Positions 29,303 to 38,637 of a stretch of DNA of 64,000 bases are shown one piece after another. Every line of letters begins with the position of its first letter. Position 1 is the stretch's first letter. Source of the DNA: Alcaligenes pakistanensis (GTDB lineage: Bacteria > Pseudomonadota > Gammaproteobacteria > Burkholderiales > Burkholderiaceae_B). The notes under the pieces were generated by a model. The model saw only the letters and a list, made by a program, of their open reading frames with translations. It ran no database searches and was not told the DNA's origin. Location: assembly GCF_014652815.1 (NCBI RefSeq), contig NZ_BMZN01000002.1:457734-521733 (forward strand). Direction: 5' to 3'. Made by a program: the position numbers and the translations under genes.

Positions 29303-30316
29303 ATGACGATTCGCGTCGCAATCAATGGTTATGGCCGTATCGGCCGCATGATCTTGCGTGCCCACTACGAGTACGGCAAAAAACACGATATCGAGATCGT
29401 GGCGATCAACGCCTCGGGCGGTGCCGAGATCAACGAGCACCTGACTCGCTATGACTCCGTGCATGGCCGCTTTAACGCCGATGTGTCGCTGGATGGCGAT
29501 TACATGGTGGTTAACGGTGACCGTATCCGCTTGCTGAGCCAGCGCGATGCGCTGACCCTGCCTTGGGCAGAGCTGGGTGTGGACGTTGTGCTGGAATGTA
29601 CCGGCGCATTCACCACCAAAGAAAAGGCCGGTGAGCACATTCAAGCCGGTGCCAAGAAAGTCATCATCTCGGCCCCTGGCGGCAAAGATGTGGACGCCAC
29701 CATCGTGTACGGTGTGAACCACGACATTCTGAAAAGCACCGACACCGTTATTTCCAACGCTTCGTGCACCACCAACTGCCTGGCCCCCCTGGTTGCTCCT
29801 TTGCACAAAGAGCTGGGCGTGCTCAGCGGTTTGATGACCACCATCCACGCTTACACCAATGACCAGGTCCTGACCGACGTGCGTCACAAAGACATGCGCC
29901 GTGCCCGTTCGGCTACCAGCAGCATGATCCCTACCAAGACCGGCGCTGCCGCTGCGGTCGGTTTGGTGTTGCCTGAACTGAATGGCAAGCTGGATGGTTA
30001 CGCCGTGCGCGTGCCCACCATCAACGTGTCCATGGTTGACCTAACCTTCGTGGCCAGCCGCGACACCAGCGTTGAAGAAGTGAACAGCATTCTGAAGACA
30101 GCGTCGGAAGGTGCTCTGAAGGGCATTCTGGATTACTGCACCGAACCTCTGGTGTCCATCGACTTCAACCACACCACCGCGTCCAGCACGGTTGACTCCC
30201 TGCTGACCAAAGTTACCGGCGGCAATATGGTTAAAGTGGCTGCCTGGTACGACAACGAATGGGCCTTCTCCATTCGTATGCTCGACAGTACCATTGCACT
30301 GATGTCGGCCAAGTAA
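29303..30316 (+). CDS. gap: Glyceraldehyde-3-phosphate dehydrogenase, type I
   Basis: This 337-residue enzyme oxidises and phosphorylates glyceraldehyde 3-phosphate, or runs in reverse during gluconeogenesis. It has the NAD motif INGYGRIGR, the catalytic Cys in [12 protein letters not shown] with the partner His in [10 protein letters not shown], and WYDNEW near the end. The ATG at 29303 follows TTGGAG at 29291-29296, 12 bases after the tkt stop. The family includes erythrose-4-phosphate dehydrogenase (Epd), but the context with tkt and pgk supports Gap. Confidence 0.95.
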   Translation: MTIRVAINGYGRIGRMILRAHYEYGKKHDIEIVAINASGGAEINEHLTRYDSVHGRFNADVSLDGDYMVVNGDRIRLLSQRDALTLPWAELGVDVVLECTGAFTTKEKAGEHIQAGAKKVIISAPGGKDVDATIVYGVNHDILKSTDTVISNASCTTNCLAPLVAPLHKELGVLSGLMTTIHAYTNDQVLTDVRHKDMRRARSATSSMIPTKTGAAAAVGLVLPELNGKLDGYAVRVPTINVSMVDLTFVASRDTSVEEVNSILKTASEGALKGILDYCTEPLVSIDFNHTTASSTVDSLLTKVTGGNMVKVAAWYDNEWAFSIRMLDSTIALMSAK

Positions 30317-30327
30317 GATCTGAATAG

Positions 30328-30351
30328 CAGGGGCGGGATTTCCCGCCCCTG
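30328..30351 (+). other. Strong hairpin between gap and pgk
   Basis: CAGGGGCGGGA (30328-30338) and TCCCGCCCCTG (30341-30351) form a perfect 11-bp GC-rich stem with a TT loop and no T-run. It may protect the upstream mRNA end or weaken read-through, giving different Gap and Pgk levels. Confidence 0.7.
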
Positions 30352-30378
30352 TCACGTTAATTCCCAGAACAAGAAATC

Positions 30379-31569
30379 ATGTCTACAAGCATCAAGACCT
30401 TGTCTGCGCTGGCCGAAACGGACGCGCTGCGAGGCAAGCGGGTATTTATCCGCTCTGATCTGAATGTCCCCCTGCAAGACGGACGCATTACGGAAGACAC
30501 GCGTGTGCGTGCTTCGGTGCCTGCCATCCGCATGGCGCTGGATGCCGGCGCTGCGGTAATGGTCACGTCTCACCTGGGTCGCCCCAAAGAAGGCGAGTGC
30601 CAGCCTGTGGATTCGCTGGAACCTGTGGTGCAACGTTTGTCCGAATTGCTGGGCATGCCGGTTGAGCTGCGTCGCAACTGGCTGGACGGCGTGCAAGTGT
30701 CGCCCGGTCAGGTCGTGTTGCTGGAGAACTGCCGCTGCAATGTGGGCGAGAAGAAGAACGATCCCGAATTGGCTCGCAAAATGGCGGCCTTGTGTGACGT
30801 TTACGTAAACGACGCCTTCGGTACGGCTCACCGTGCTGAAGCTACCACCGAAGGTATCGCCCGTTTTGCCCCAGTGGCGTGCGCCGGTCCTTTGCTGGAA
30901 GCCGAGTTGAAGGCTTTGGGCCGTGCCCTGAACCAGCCCGCTCGCCCTCTGGTGGCGATTGTGGGTGGCGCTAAGGTATCGACCAAACTGTCCATCCTGC
31001 GCGCTTTGGCTGAAAAGGTTGACCAACTGGTGGTCGGTGGCGGCATTGCCAACACCTTCATGCTGGCCAGCGGCCTGTCCGTGGGTAAATCCCTGGTGGA
31101 AGACAGCCAGCTGGAAGAGGCCCGTGAGGTTATCCGCATCATGAAAGAGCGCGGTGCTGAAGTCCCTATCCCTGTGGATGTGGTGTGCGCCAAGTCTTTT
31201 GCTATCGATGCCGCTGCTGAAACCAAAGCGGCCGATCAGGTGCAGGACGACGACCTGATTCTGGACGTAGGTCCACAAACAGCCCAACAGATTGCCGCCA
31301 TTATTGCCAAGGCCGGCACCGTGGTCTGGAATGGCCCCCTGGGCGTATTTGAATTCCCCGCTTTCGCGCAAGGCACAGAAACCTTGTCGCGCGCGATTGC
31401 CGGCTCCAAAGCATTCTCGATTGCTGGTGGTGGCGACACCCTGGCGGCGATTGCCCAGTTCAATATTGGTGAGGATGTGGACTACATCTCCACCGGCGGC
31501 GGTGCATTCCTGGAGTTTCTGGAAGGCAAACGCTTGCCTGCGGTGGCTGCTTTGGAAGACAAGGCTTAA
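30379..31569 (+). CDS. pgk: Phosphoglycerate kinase
   Basis: Pgk interconverts 1,3-bisphosphoglycerate/ADP and 3-phosphoglycerate/ATP. The 396-residue protein shows [40 protein letters not shown], the hinge [13 protein letters not shown] and the nucleotide loop [14 protein letters not shown]. It is 62 bases after gap, with a hairpin in between, and is followed by a strong terminator. No pyruvate kinase gene follows. Confidence 0.97.
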   Translation: MSTSIKTLSALAETDALRGKRVFIRSDLNVPLQDGRITEDTRVRASVPAIRMALDAGAAVMVTSHLGRPKEGECQPVDSLEPVVQRLSELLGMPVELRRNWLDGVQVSPGQVVLLENCRCNVGEKKNDPELARKMAALCDVYVNDAFGTAHRAEATTEGIARFAPVACAGPLLEAELKALGRALNQPARPLVAIVGGAKVSTKLSILRALAEKVDQLVVGGGIANTFMLASGLSVGKSLVEDSQLEEAREVIRIMKERGAEVPIPVDVVCAKSFAIDAAAETKAADQVQDDDLILDVGPQTAQQIAAIIAKAGTVVWNGPLGVFEFPAFAQGTETLSRAIAGSKAFSIAGGGDTLAAIAQFNIGEDVDYISTGGGAFLEFLEGKRLPAVAALEDKA

Positions 31570-31620
31570 CGCACTTGTATTACCTTGGCAGAAGATCTTA
31601 ATAAAGAATTCTGCTGAAAG

Positions 31621-31657
31621 AAAAATCCAGCCCACTTAGGTGGGCTGGATTTTTTTT
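31621..31657 (+). terminator. Intrinsic terminator after pgk
   Basis: A long stem, AATCCAGCCCAC with GTGGGCTGGATT around loop TTAG, is followed by a run of T. The A-rich 5' flank could let it also act on the minus strand. Confidence 0.92.
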
Positions 31658-31742
31658 GGTCGCGGTTTAGCTGTATTACGGAACTAAAGACGAGATAGGT
31701 TCGAGTCACTCCGTTGGTATCGGGCAATAAGGGCGACGTTGG

Positions 31743-32585
31743 TTACGCCCCATCTTTAATCAACTGTGCATACCCCTGCAGTGCATCCGGCCAATCCAGC
31801 TGAAACCCGCTATCCAGCAATCGCTGATTGCTTAAGCGTTTGCCACCTTCGCTGGAAGAGCGTCGTTCGGGGTGGGCCACTTCCAGCAGATCGGCCAAGC
31901 CGTCATACAGCTCGGTAATCCGATACGGGCGGCTGTCCGTCCCGATATAGCAAGGAAAAGGCGCGGGAGCCCGTAGCAAGTGCCAGCAGGCGCGGGCGGC
32001 ATCTTCAATATGCAGGCGGTTGGCCCAGTGATCCGGGTTGTCTGGAACCGTGGCGCGGCCTTCACGCAGACGATCCAGCAGTTGGGTGCGTCCAGGCCCG
32101 TACAGGCCGCTGGGGCGGATAACCACGGCTTGAGCAGGGATGCGGTGGTGGAGTAGTTGCTCGGCCTCTAGCAGCACCTGTCCATTGAATTGGGCGGGTT
32201 CTGTGGGGGAGTTCTCGTCTACCCATTCCGTTGTTGGGCCGTACACTGCGCTGGACGATACAAAGACAAAGCGTTTCAGGGCTTTCAGGTCCAGCTCGTT
32301 AAGCAGATTTTCCAGGCCATGCAAAAACACACGTTCGTAGGCGGCTTGGCTGCGTTGGTCGGGAGAGACGGCGTACAGTACGTGGGTGATCTTGCGGTGT
32401 TTCAGACGCAGGGAGGTGGGCTCGCTCAAGTCCGCTTCAACCCATTCAATTCCGCTTTGATCGTCCAAAGGTACGTGGCGGCGCAGTCCAATTACCGGCC
32501 ATTCGTGACGTCGGGCCAGCAGACCGGTGCGAGTACCGAGATCGCCCGCGCCCGCTAGGAGCAAAGTACAGTTTTGAGAATCCAC
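31743..32585 (-). CDS. NAD(P)-dependent SDR-family oxidoreductase (YeeZ-like)
   Basis: This 280-residue atypical extended SDR has the N-terminal cofactor motif LLAGAGDLGTRTG, FVSSSAVYGPT and RPSGLYGPGR, and lacks a clear YxxxK (the region reads FNGQVLLEAEQLL). That is as in the YeeZ subgroup, whose reaction is not firmly known. It is divergent from the aldehyde dehydrogenase gene with only about 75 bases between starts, so the two share a control region. Confidence 0.85.
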   Translation of the reverse strand: MDSQNCTLLLAGAGDLGTRTGLLARRHEWPVIGLRRHVPLDDQSGIEWVEADLSEPTSLRLKHRKITHVLYAVSPDQRSQAAYERVFLHGLENLLNELDLKALKRFVFVSSSAVYGPTTEWVDENSPTEPAQFNGQVLLEAEQLLHHRIPAQAVVIRPSGLYGPGRTQLLDRLREGRATVPDNPDHWANRLHIEDAARACWHLLRAPAPFPCYIGTDSRPYRITELYDGLADLLEVAHPERRSSSEGGKRLSNQRLLDSGFQLDWPDALQGYAQLIKDGA

Positions 32586-32660
32586 AGCAGCAGGTCCTTG
32601 AGTAGAATGATCTCGAGCAAAGCTCGATTGGCTGAGATAACAATAGCATTGGAGGCGGTC

Positions 32661-34103
32661 ATGGAGTGTCGCAATTGGATTGACGGACAGCAGCTTGGCG
32701 CGGAGGGCGGTGGTTTGTTACCGGTTATCGACCCCTCTACAGGCGAAACCTTTGCCCGGCTGGCGCAATCGTCCGAGGTGGATATTGATTGGGCCGTCCA
32801 GGCCGCCCGGCGTGCCAGTCAGGGGCCGTGGAGCCGCCTGAGTGCGGCGCAGCGCAGTCAATTGCTGCTGCGTTGTGCCCGAACGCTTGCCGATGCTCGC
32901 GAGGAGCTGGCAAGGTTGGAATCGCGTGATACCGGCAAGCCCTTGCGTCAGGCCCAGTCCGATGCTGCCGCTATTGTCCGCTATTTCGAGTTCTATGCCG
33001 GTGCGGTGGACAAGCTACATGGTCAAACCATCCCGTTGGGTTGGGAGATGACGGCTTTTACCTTGCGTGAACCCTTGGGCGTCACAGCGCACATCATTCC
33101 CTGGAATTACCCCCTGCAGATCTTTGGCCGCAGCGTAGCGGCCTCGCTGGCTGCGGGCAATACTTGCGTGGTCAAACCAGCAGAAGATGCCAGCTTGTCC
33201 TTGCTGCGTGTGGCTGAGCTTTTGCACGAGGCCGGTCTGCCCGCCGGGGTGTTGAATATTTGCACTGGCTTGGGCAAGGAGGCTGGGCAAGCCTTGGCCG
33301 CACATACTGACATCAACCATATTTCTTTTACCGGCTCGCCGGACACTGGTCGTCAGGTGGCTTTGCAGGCGGCGCAGAATTTTGTGCCCGTCACCCTGGA
33401 ACTGGGCGGTAAGTCCCCGCAGATCGTATTTTCGGATGCGGATCTGGATGCGGCTTTGCCGGTTGTCGTTAATGCGATCGTGCAAAATGCCGGGCAAACC
33501 TGCTCGGCGGGTAGCCGTGTGCTGATTCAGCGCGCTATTTATGGCGACTTTACCGAGCGTCTGGCTGAAGCCTTCAAAGCCCTGTTGACCGGGGCGGCTA
33601 GCGACAATCTGGATTGCGGCCCGCTGATCAGTGCGCAGCAACAGGCTCGTGTGCGCTCCTACCTGGAAAACCTGGATCAGGATGGCATTGTGGTACTGGC
33701 CAAGGGCAAGCTGGATTCCAAAGCCCCGGCAGGCGGTTTCTATCAAGTGCCTGTGTTGTTGGACCACGTGCCGGTGAACCACCGTTTGGCACAGGAGGAG
33801 ATCTTTGGTCCTGTGCTGGTGGCTCAGCCTTTTGGCACGGAGCAGGAAGCGATCGACATGGCCAATGGCACACCCTATAGCCTGGTTGCCGGTGTCTGGA
33901 CCCGTGATGGCGCCCGCCAGGTTCGCATGGCCAGACAGTTGCGGGCCGGTCAGGTGTTTGTGAATAACTATGGCGCAGCAGGCGGAGTGGAGCTGCCTTT
34001 TGGCGGAACCGGTCAATCTGGTATCGGGCGTGAAAAAGGTTTTGAGGCTCTATACGCCCTGACCAGTCTGAAAACGGTTGCCTTACGTCATGCTGCCAGC
34101 TAA
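32661..34103 (+). CDS. NAD(P)-dependent aldehyde dehydrogenase
   Basis: This 480-residue aldehyde dehydrogenase has IIPWNYPLQ, FTGSPDTGRQVA, the general-base Glu in TLELGGKSPQ, the catalytic Cys in GQTCSAGSR and EEIFGPVL. The ATG at 32661 sits after TTGGAGG (32649-32655); the frame extends 29 codons upstream without a site. It resembles betaine-aldehyde/aminobutyraldehyde-type enzymes, but substrate is not assignable. The SDR gene 135 bases downstream may supply its aldehyde, although a terminator separates them. Confidence 0.93.
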   Translation: MECRNWIDGQQLGAEGGGLLPVIDPSTGETFARLAQSSEVDIDWAVQAARRASQGPWSRLSAAQRSQLLLRCARTLADAREELARLESRDTGKPLRQAQSDAAAIVRYFEFYAGAVDKLHGQTIPLGWEMTAFTLREPLGVTAHIIPWNYPLQIFGRSVAASLAAGNTCVVKPAEDASLSLLRVAELLHEAGLPAGVLNICTGLGKEAGQALAAHTDINHISFTGSPDTGRQVALQAAQNFVPVTLELGGKSPQIVFSDADLDAALPVVVNAIVQNAGQTCSAGSRVLIQRAIYGDFTERLAEAFKALLTGAASDNLDCGPLISAQQQARVRSYLENLDQDGIVVLAKGKLDSKAPAGGFYQVPVLLDHVPVNHRLAQEEIFGPVLVAQPFGTEQEAIDMANGTPYSLVAGVWTRDGARQVRMARQLRAGQVFVNNYGAAGGVELPFGGTGQSGIGREKGFEALYALTSLKTVALRHAAS

Positions 34104-34189
34104 TCACCGGGGCATTTAGGGGTAAGCGCGGCTGTGGTGCCCGGCGTTTTCTGGCAGCATGGCTGCTGAACGCTAAATCGTATTTCTAC

Positions 34190-34215
34190 ATGGCGGCGTT
34201 GAGCCGCCATTTTTA
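34190..34215 (+). terminator. Intrinsic terminator after the aldehyde dehydrogenase gene
   Basis: ATGGCGGC (34190-34197), loop GTTGA, GCCGCCAT (34203-34210) and TTTTT. Confidence 0.85.
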
Positions 34216-34238
34216 TATAAGAGCAGAAGGAGACAAGC

Positions 34239-34997
34239 ATGCGATTGCAAGACAAAGTGGCTATCGTGACGGGCGGTGCCTCGGGTTTTGGCCTGGGCAT
34301 TGCACAGCGCTTTGCACGCGAAGGAGCGCGTGTACTGATTGCGGACCTGAATGTAGAACAAGGGCAGGCCGCAGTTGCCCAGATTCAGGCACAAGGCGGT
34401 CAGGCCATTTTTGCCGCTTGCGATGTATCGCAAGGGGACGAAGTTCATGCCCTGTTGGATATTGCCCTGCGCGAATGTGGTGGGCTGCATATTGTGGTGA
34501 ATAATGCGGGCACCACGCACCGCAACAAGCCTTTGCTAGAGGTCAGTGAAAGCGAGTTCGATCTGGTCTATGCCGTGAACGTGAAAAGCATTTACTGGAG
34601 CGCCAAGCATTTTGTGCCGTATTTGCGGGCTCAGGGTTCCGGTTCGTTTATCAATATCGCTTCGACCGCCGCGTTACGGCCGCGTCCAGGCCTAGTCTGG
34701 TATAACGGCACCAAAGGCGCCGTGGTGACGATCAGCAAGGGTATGGCGGCTGAGTTGGGGCCGGATAATATCCGCGTGAATTGCATTAACCCAGTGATTG
34801 GTGACACGGCTTTGCTGGAACAATTCATGGGTATGCCTGATACGCCGGAAAACCGTAGCCGCTTTTTGGCGGGGATTCCGTTGGGACGTTTTTGCACACC
34901 CAAGGACGTTGCGGCGGCGGCGCTGTATCTGGCCTCGGACGAAGCAGAGTTTGTAACCGGCACCTGCATCGAAGTTGACGGCGGCCGTTGTATTTAA
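34239..34997 (+). CDS. Classical short-chain dehydrogenase/reductase
   Basis: This 252-residue classical SDR shows TGGASGFGLGIA, NNAG (about residue 87), Ser in STAALRPR, YNGTK (Tyr and Lys of the active site) and the closing VTGTCIEVDGGRC. This is the glucose-1-dehydrogenase/3-oxoacyl reductase-like group. AGAAGGAG precedes the ATG. It probably oxidises an alcohol upstream of the neighbouring aldehyde dehydrogenase, by inference from position. Confidence 0.9.
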   Translation: MRLQDKVAIVTGGASGFGLGIAQRFAREGARVLIADLNVEQGQAAVAQIQAQGGQAIFAACDVSQGDEVHALLDIALRECGGLHIVVNNAGTTHRNKPLLEVSESEFDLVYAVNVKSIYWSAKHFVPYLRAQGSGSFINIASTAALRPRPGLVWYNGTKGAVVTISKGMAAELGPDNIRVNCINPVIGDTALLEQFMGMPDTPENRSRFLAGIPLGRFCTPKDVAAAALYLASDEAEFVTGTCIEVDGGRCI

Positions 34998-35077
34998 GCC
35001 CCACTGCGATTCGTTACAATCGTGCTATTGGCAGGCCCGTTCAGGGCCTGTAATTTATTTCGCTTCCAAGGAAAAGC

Positions 35078-35707
35078 ATGACATTCAATCGACAGTCGTC
35101 CCGCGAACATCCGGATCAATTGCGCATCGGCTTGGTGTCGGTTTCGGATCGCGCCTCCAGTGGACAGTACCAGGATCAAGGTATACCAGCGCTACGCCGC
35201 TGGTTGGACTGCGCTTTGACGGTCGCCCCGGCCTATCTGGAGCGCTTGATTCCTGACGAGCGTGCCCAGATTACCGGCGCCCTGGTCGACTTGGTCGAGG
35301 CGGGTTGCGACCTGATTTTGACTACTGGCGGCACCGGTCCGGCTCGCCGTGATGTGACACCCGAGGCCACTCTGGACGCTGCAACGCGCGAAATGCCCGG
35401 ATTCGGTGAACAGATGCGCCAAATCAGTTTAAAATTCGTACCAACAGCGATTTTGTCGCGGCAAGTTGCGGTCATCCGAGAGATTCAGGACCACGCTGCT
35501 CTGATTATCAATCTGCCTGGGCAGCCCAAAGCCATTCAGGAAACACTGGAAGGATTACGGGATTCAGAAACCGGACACGTATTGGTTCCCGGTATTTTTG
35601 CAGCCGTTCCTTATTGCATCGACCTGATCGGCGGACCCTACGCACAAACTCACGAGCAGGTGGTGCACGCTTTTCGTCCCAAGTCGGCGCGTCGGCCTGC
35701 TCCTTGA
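35078..35707 (+). CDS. mog: Molybdopterin adenylyltransferase
   Basis: Mog adenylylates molybdopterin before molybdenum insertion. The 209-residue protein has the MoaB/Mog fold motifs LVSVSDRASSGQYQDQGIPAL, ILTTGGTGPARRDVTPEAT and INLPGQPKAIQETL. An N-terminal extension of about 15 residues precedes the core. No other molybdenum cofactor gene lies nearby. It precedes fba by 81 bases. Confidence 0.93.
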   Translation: MTFNRQSSREHPDQLRIGLVSVSDRASSGQYQDQGIPALRRWLDCALTVAPAYLERLIPDERAQITGALVDLVEAGCDLILTTGGTGPARRDVTPEATLDAATREMPGFGEQMRQISLKFVPTAILSRQVAVIREIQDHAALIINLPGQPKAIQETLEGLRDSETGHVLVPGIFAAVPYCIDLIGGPYAQTHEQVVHAFRPKSARRPAP

Positions 35708-35788
35708 CATGCTCAACACACAATCGGCGGGGCATCAACCATGCCTCGTCAAGTTTTTCAATTATTTTAGTCTTCAGGAGGTCTTCTC

Positions 35789-36853
35789 ATGGCCCTAGTT
35801 TCCATGCGCCAGCTGCTCGATCACGCGGCCGAGCAAGGTTATGGTATTCCAGCGTTCAACGTCAATAATCTGGAGCAGGTCCAGGCCATTATGGAAGCCG
35901 CCTCGGAGACGGACAGTCCCGTCATCATGCAGGCGTCGGCCGGTGCCCGTAAATACGCCGGTGGCCATTTTCTGCGTCACCTGATTGAAGCGGCGGTTGA
36001 GTCCTATCCCAACATCCCCGTGGTAATGCACCAGGATCATGGCCAGTCCCCCGAGATTTGCAAAGGCGCTATCGACCTGGGCTTCTCCAGTGTGATGATG
36101 GACGGCTCCTTGCTGCCTGACGGCAAAACCATTGCCGACTTTGAGTACAACGTGGAAGTGACCCGTAAAGTGGTCGACATGGCTCACAAGCTGGGCGTGA
36201 CCGTTGAAGGCGAGCTGGGTTGCCTGGGTTCTTTGGAAACCATGCAAGGCGACAAAGAAGACGGCCACGGTGCGGACGGCGTGCTGACCCTGGACCAGTT
36301 GTTGACCGACCCCGAGCAAGCCGCTGAATTTGTGACCCGCACTCAACTGGATGCGCTGGCAATTGCTATCGGTACCAGCCACGGCGCGTACAAATTCACC
36401 CGCAAGCCTACAGGCGATATTCTGTCCATCGAACGTGTGAAAGAAATTCACCATCGTTTGCCTAACACCCACTTGGTCATGCACGGCAGCTCCAGCGTAC
36501 CTCAGGAATTGCTGGCAGAAATCCGCCAGTTCGGTGGCGACATGAAAGAAACCTACGGCGTGCCCGTGGAAGAAATTCAGGAAGCCATCAAGTACGGTGT
36601 GCGCAAAATCAATATCGACACCGATATCCGTTTGGCCATGACCGCCGCTATCCGTCGCTTCCTGTTTGAAAACCCAGAGAAGTTCGACCCACGCGAATAC
36701 CTGAAACCTGCTCGTGAAGCCGCCAAGAAAGTCTGCGTGGCCCGCTACCAGGAATTTGGCGCTGCCGGTCAAGCCTCCAAGATCAAGGCTATTCCTTTGC
36801 AGGAAATCGCCCGCCAGTACAGCACCGGCGAGCTGTCCCAGATCGTTCAGTAA
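35789..36853 (+). CDS. fba: Fructose-bisphosphate aldolase, class II
   Basis: This 354-residue zinc aldolase interconverts fructose 1,6-bisphosphate and triose phosphates. The zinc and substrate residues lie in [34 protein letters not shown] and [10 protein letters not shown]. Length and wording match the Calvin-cycle-type class II subgroup common in beta-proteobacteria. An AGGAGG ribosome binding site lies 8-10 bases before the ATG. It is followed by purC. Confidence 0.97.
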   Translation: MALVSMRQLLDHAAEQGYGIPAFNVNNLEQVQAIMEAASETDSPVIMQASAGARKYAGGHFLRHLIEAAVESYPNIPVVMHQDHGQSPEICKGAIDLGFSSVMMDGSLLPDGKTIADFEYNVEVTRKVVDMAHKLGVTVEGELGCLGSLETMQGDKEDGHGADGVLTLDQLLTDPEQAAEFVTRTQLDALAIAIGTSHGAYKFTRKPTGDILSIERVKEIHHRLPNTHLVMHGSSSVPQELLAEIRQFGGDMKETYGVPVEEIQEAIKYGVRKINIDTDIRLAMTAAIRRFLFENPEKFDPREYLKPAREAAKKVCVARYQEFGAAGQASKIKAIPLQEIARQYSTGELSQIVQ

Positions 36854-36988
36854 TTGTCAGGCGGAGCAGGCGCTGGCAGTACCACTGCCTGTTCCGGTTC
36901 CGCGTCTTTGCCCGGTGTCGTGGACGCCGGGACTGTCGTCCCGCCTGCCTATCATTCAGCGGGATGTTTTCGTTTTAAGGATGAAATC

Positions 36989-37870
36989 GTGCAAGAGCCC
37001 TTACATCAATCCAGCCTGAGCTCCTTGCCGCTACTCGCACGCGGCAAAGTTCGGGACATGTATGCGGTGGGTGAGGATAAGTTGTTGATCGTAGCCAGTG
37101 ATCGTATTTCGGCATTCGATGTGATTCTGGACGACCCTATTCCCGGCAAGGGCGCTGTCTTGACTCAGATGACCGAGTTCTGGCTGAACAAGCTGGCACA
37201 CATCATCCCTAATCACACTACGGGCGTGAACCCCGTGGATGTTGTGGCTCCTGAAGAGCGCGCGCAAGTAGAAGGCCGCTCCATGGTGGTCAAACGCTTG
37301 AAGCCCATCATGGTGGAAGCGGTAGCCCGTGGTTACTTGATCGGTTCGGGCTGGAAAGACTATCAGGCGACCGGTGCCGTTTGCGGTATCACCTTGCCGG
37401 CAGGTTTGCAGCAAGCGGCCAAGCTGCCGCACGTGCTGTTTACGCCAGCAGCCAAAGCTGAAATGGGTTCGCACGACGAGAACGTGGATTTTGCACATGT
37501 GGTCAAAGAAGTCGGTCAGGATCTGGCTGAACAGATCCGTGATGTGACTTTGCGTCTGTACACCGAAGCGGCGGAGTACGCTGCCAGCCGTGGCATTCTG
37601 ATTGCCGACACCAAGTTTGAGTTTGGCCTGGACGATCAAGGCCAACTGCATTTGATGGACGAAGTGCTGACCCCGGATTCTTCGCGTTTCTGGCCAGCCG
37701 ACAGCTATGCCGAAGGCATCAGCCCACCGTCTTACGATAAGCAGTTTGTGCGTGATTGGCTGGAAACCCAGGTCTGGGACAAAACGCCGCCCGCACCGCG
37801 TTTGCCTGCTGAAGTGGCCGAGCGTACTGCTGATAAATACCGCGAAGCCCTGGAGCGCCTGACGGCGTGA
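36989..37870 (+). CDS. purC: Phosphoribosylaminoimidazole-succinocarboxamide synthase
   Basis: PurC joins aspartate to CAIR in purine synthesis. The 293-residue protein (eukaryote-like longer type) shows [44 protein letters not shown] and the magnesium/ATP residues in DTKFEFG and [14 protein letters not shown]. The start is a GTG at 36989 after AAGGA; the 45 in-frame codons upstream are unlike any family member. purE and purK follow, the usual beta-proteobacterial order. Confidence 0.95.
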   Translation: MQEPLHQSSLSSLPLLARGKVRDMYAVGEDKLLIVASDRISAFDVILDDPIPGKGAVLTQMTEFWLNKLAHIIPNHTTGVNPVDVVAPEERAQVEGRSMVVKRLKPIMVEAVARGYLIGSGWKDYQATGAVCGITLPAGLQQAAKLPHVLFTPAAKAEMGSHDENVDFAHVVKEVGQDLAEQIRDVTLRLYTEAAEYAASRGILIADTKFEFGLDDQGQLHLMDEVLTPDSSRFWPADSYAEGISPPSYDKQFVRDWLETQVWDKTPPAPRLPAEVAERTADKYREALERLTA

Positions 37871-38064
37871 ATGGTCTGCAGCCCGGACAGGCCCTCGCCG
37901 TAAACGAGCGGTCTAGTCGTCATAAGCAGCGTGGTGCACGGCTGTATGTCGTTGGACGACTTTGCGACAACGAGCCGGGCTTTTGGGGAGGGCGATGGGC
38001 AGCGCAAAGTCTGCCCCGCCTGAAAACCCATCGTTGGATGGCCCCTGCAGTTTTTCTATTTACC

Positions 38065-38089
38065 AAGGCGCCTGGCAGCATGGCGCCTT
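38065..38089 (+). promoter_or_regulatory. Hairpin in the purE leader, possible attenuator
   Basis: AAGGCGCC (38065-38072) and GGCGCCTT (38082-38089) form a perfect 8-bp stem with a 9-base loop and a pyrimidine-rich CTTCCTTTT tail. It ends 23 bases before the purE ATG in the 242-base gap after purC. It is a weak terminator shape within an operon. No purine riboswitch fold is recognised. Confidence 0.5.
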
Positions 38090-38112
38090 CTTCCTTTTAG
38101 GGCGTATCTCTA

Positions 38113-38625
38113 ATGAGCGTACAAACTCCTGCGACCCCCACAGTGGGCATTGTGATGGGTTCCTCCAGCGACTGGGAGGTCATGAGCCAGGCGGTAGCCA
38201 TTCTCGACGAGTTTGGTGTGTCCTATGAATGCCGCGTCGTCTCCGCTCACCGCATGCCGATTGATATGGTGGATTACGGTGCCCAGGCTCCGGCCCGTGG
38301 CCTGAAAGCCATTATTGCGGGTGCAGGCGGGGCCGCTCATTTGCCCGGCATGCTGGCTGCCCTGACGCATTTGCCTGTGTTTGGCGTGCCTGTGCCTTCG
38401 CGTTATTTGCGCGGTGAAGATTCTTTGCTGTCCATTGTGCAGATGCCCAAGGGCGTGCCGGTTGCCACCTTCGCCATTGGCGAGGCCGGTGCTGCCAATG
38501 CTGCCTTGCATGTCATTGCCAATCTGGCTGTTAATGACACGGTCCTGACTGAAAAACTGATTGCGTACCGTGCCCGCCAGACTGAGGCTGCCCGAGCGAT
38601 GCGTGTTCCTCCTGCTACTGCCTGA
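38113..38625 (+). CDS. purE: 5-(carboxyamino)imidazole ribonucleotide mutase
   Basis: PurE class I rearranges N5-CAIR to CAIR. The 170-residue protein has [36 protein letters not shown] and [10 protein letters not shown]. It works with PurK, whose gene follows within 15 bases. The ribosome binding site is weak. Confidence 0.96.
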   Translation: MSVQTPATPTVGIVMGSSSDWEVMSQAVAILDEFGVSYECRVVSAHRMPIDMVDYGAQAPARGLKAIIAGAGGAAHLPGMLAALTHLPVFGVPVPSRYLRGEDSLLSIVQMPKGVPVATFAIGEAGAANAALHVIANLAVNDTVLTEKLIAYRARQTEAARAMRVPPATA

Positions 38626-38637
38626 TTTGATTTTGTG

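Noticed and set aside
30352..31635. 427-codon minus-strand frame opposite pgk
   Set aside because: Antisense to pgk, with the same composition signs and no motif.
36854..36988. N-terminal extension of purC by 45 codons
   Set aside because: Low-complexity Gly/Ser/Ala stretch unlike PurC; a GTG with an AAGGA site lies at 36989.
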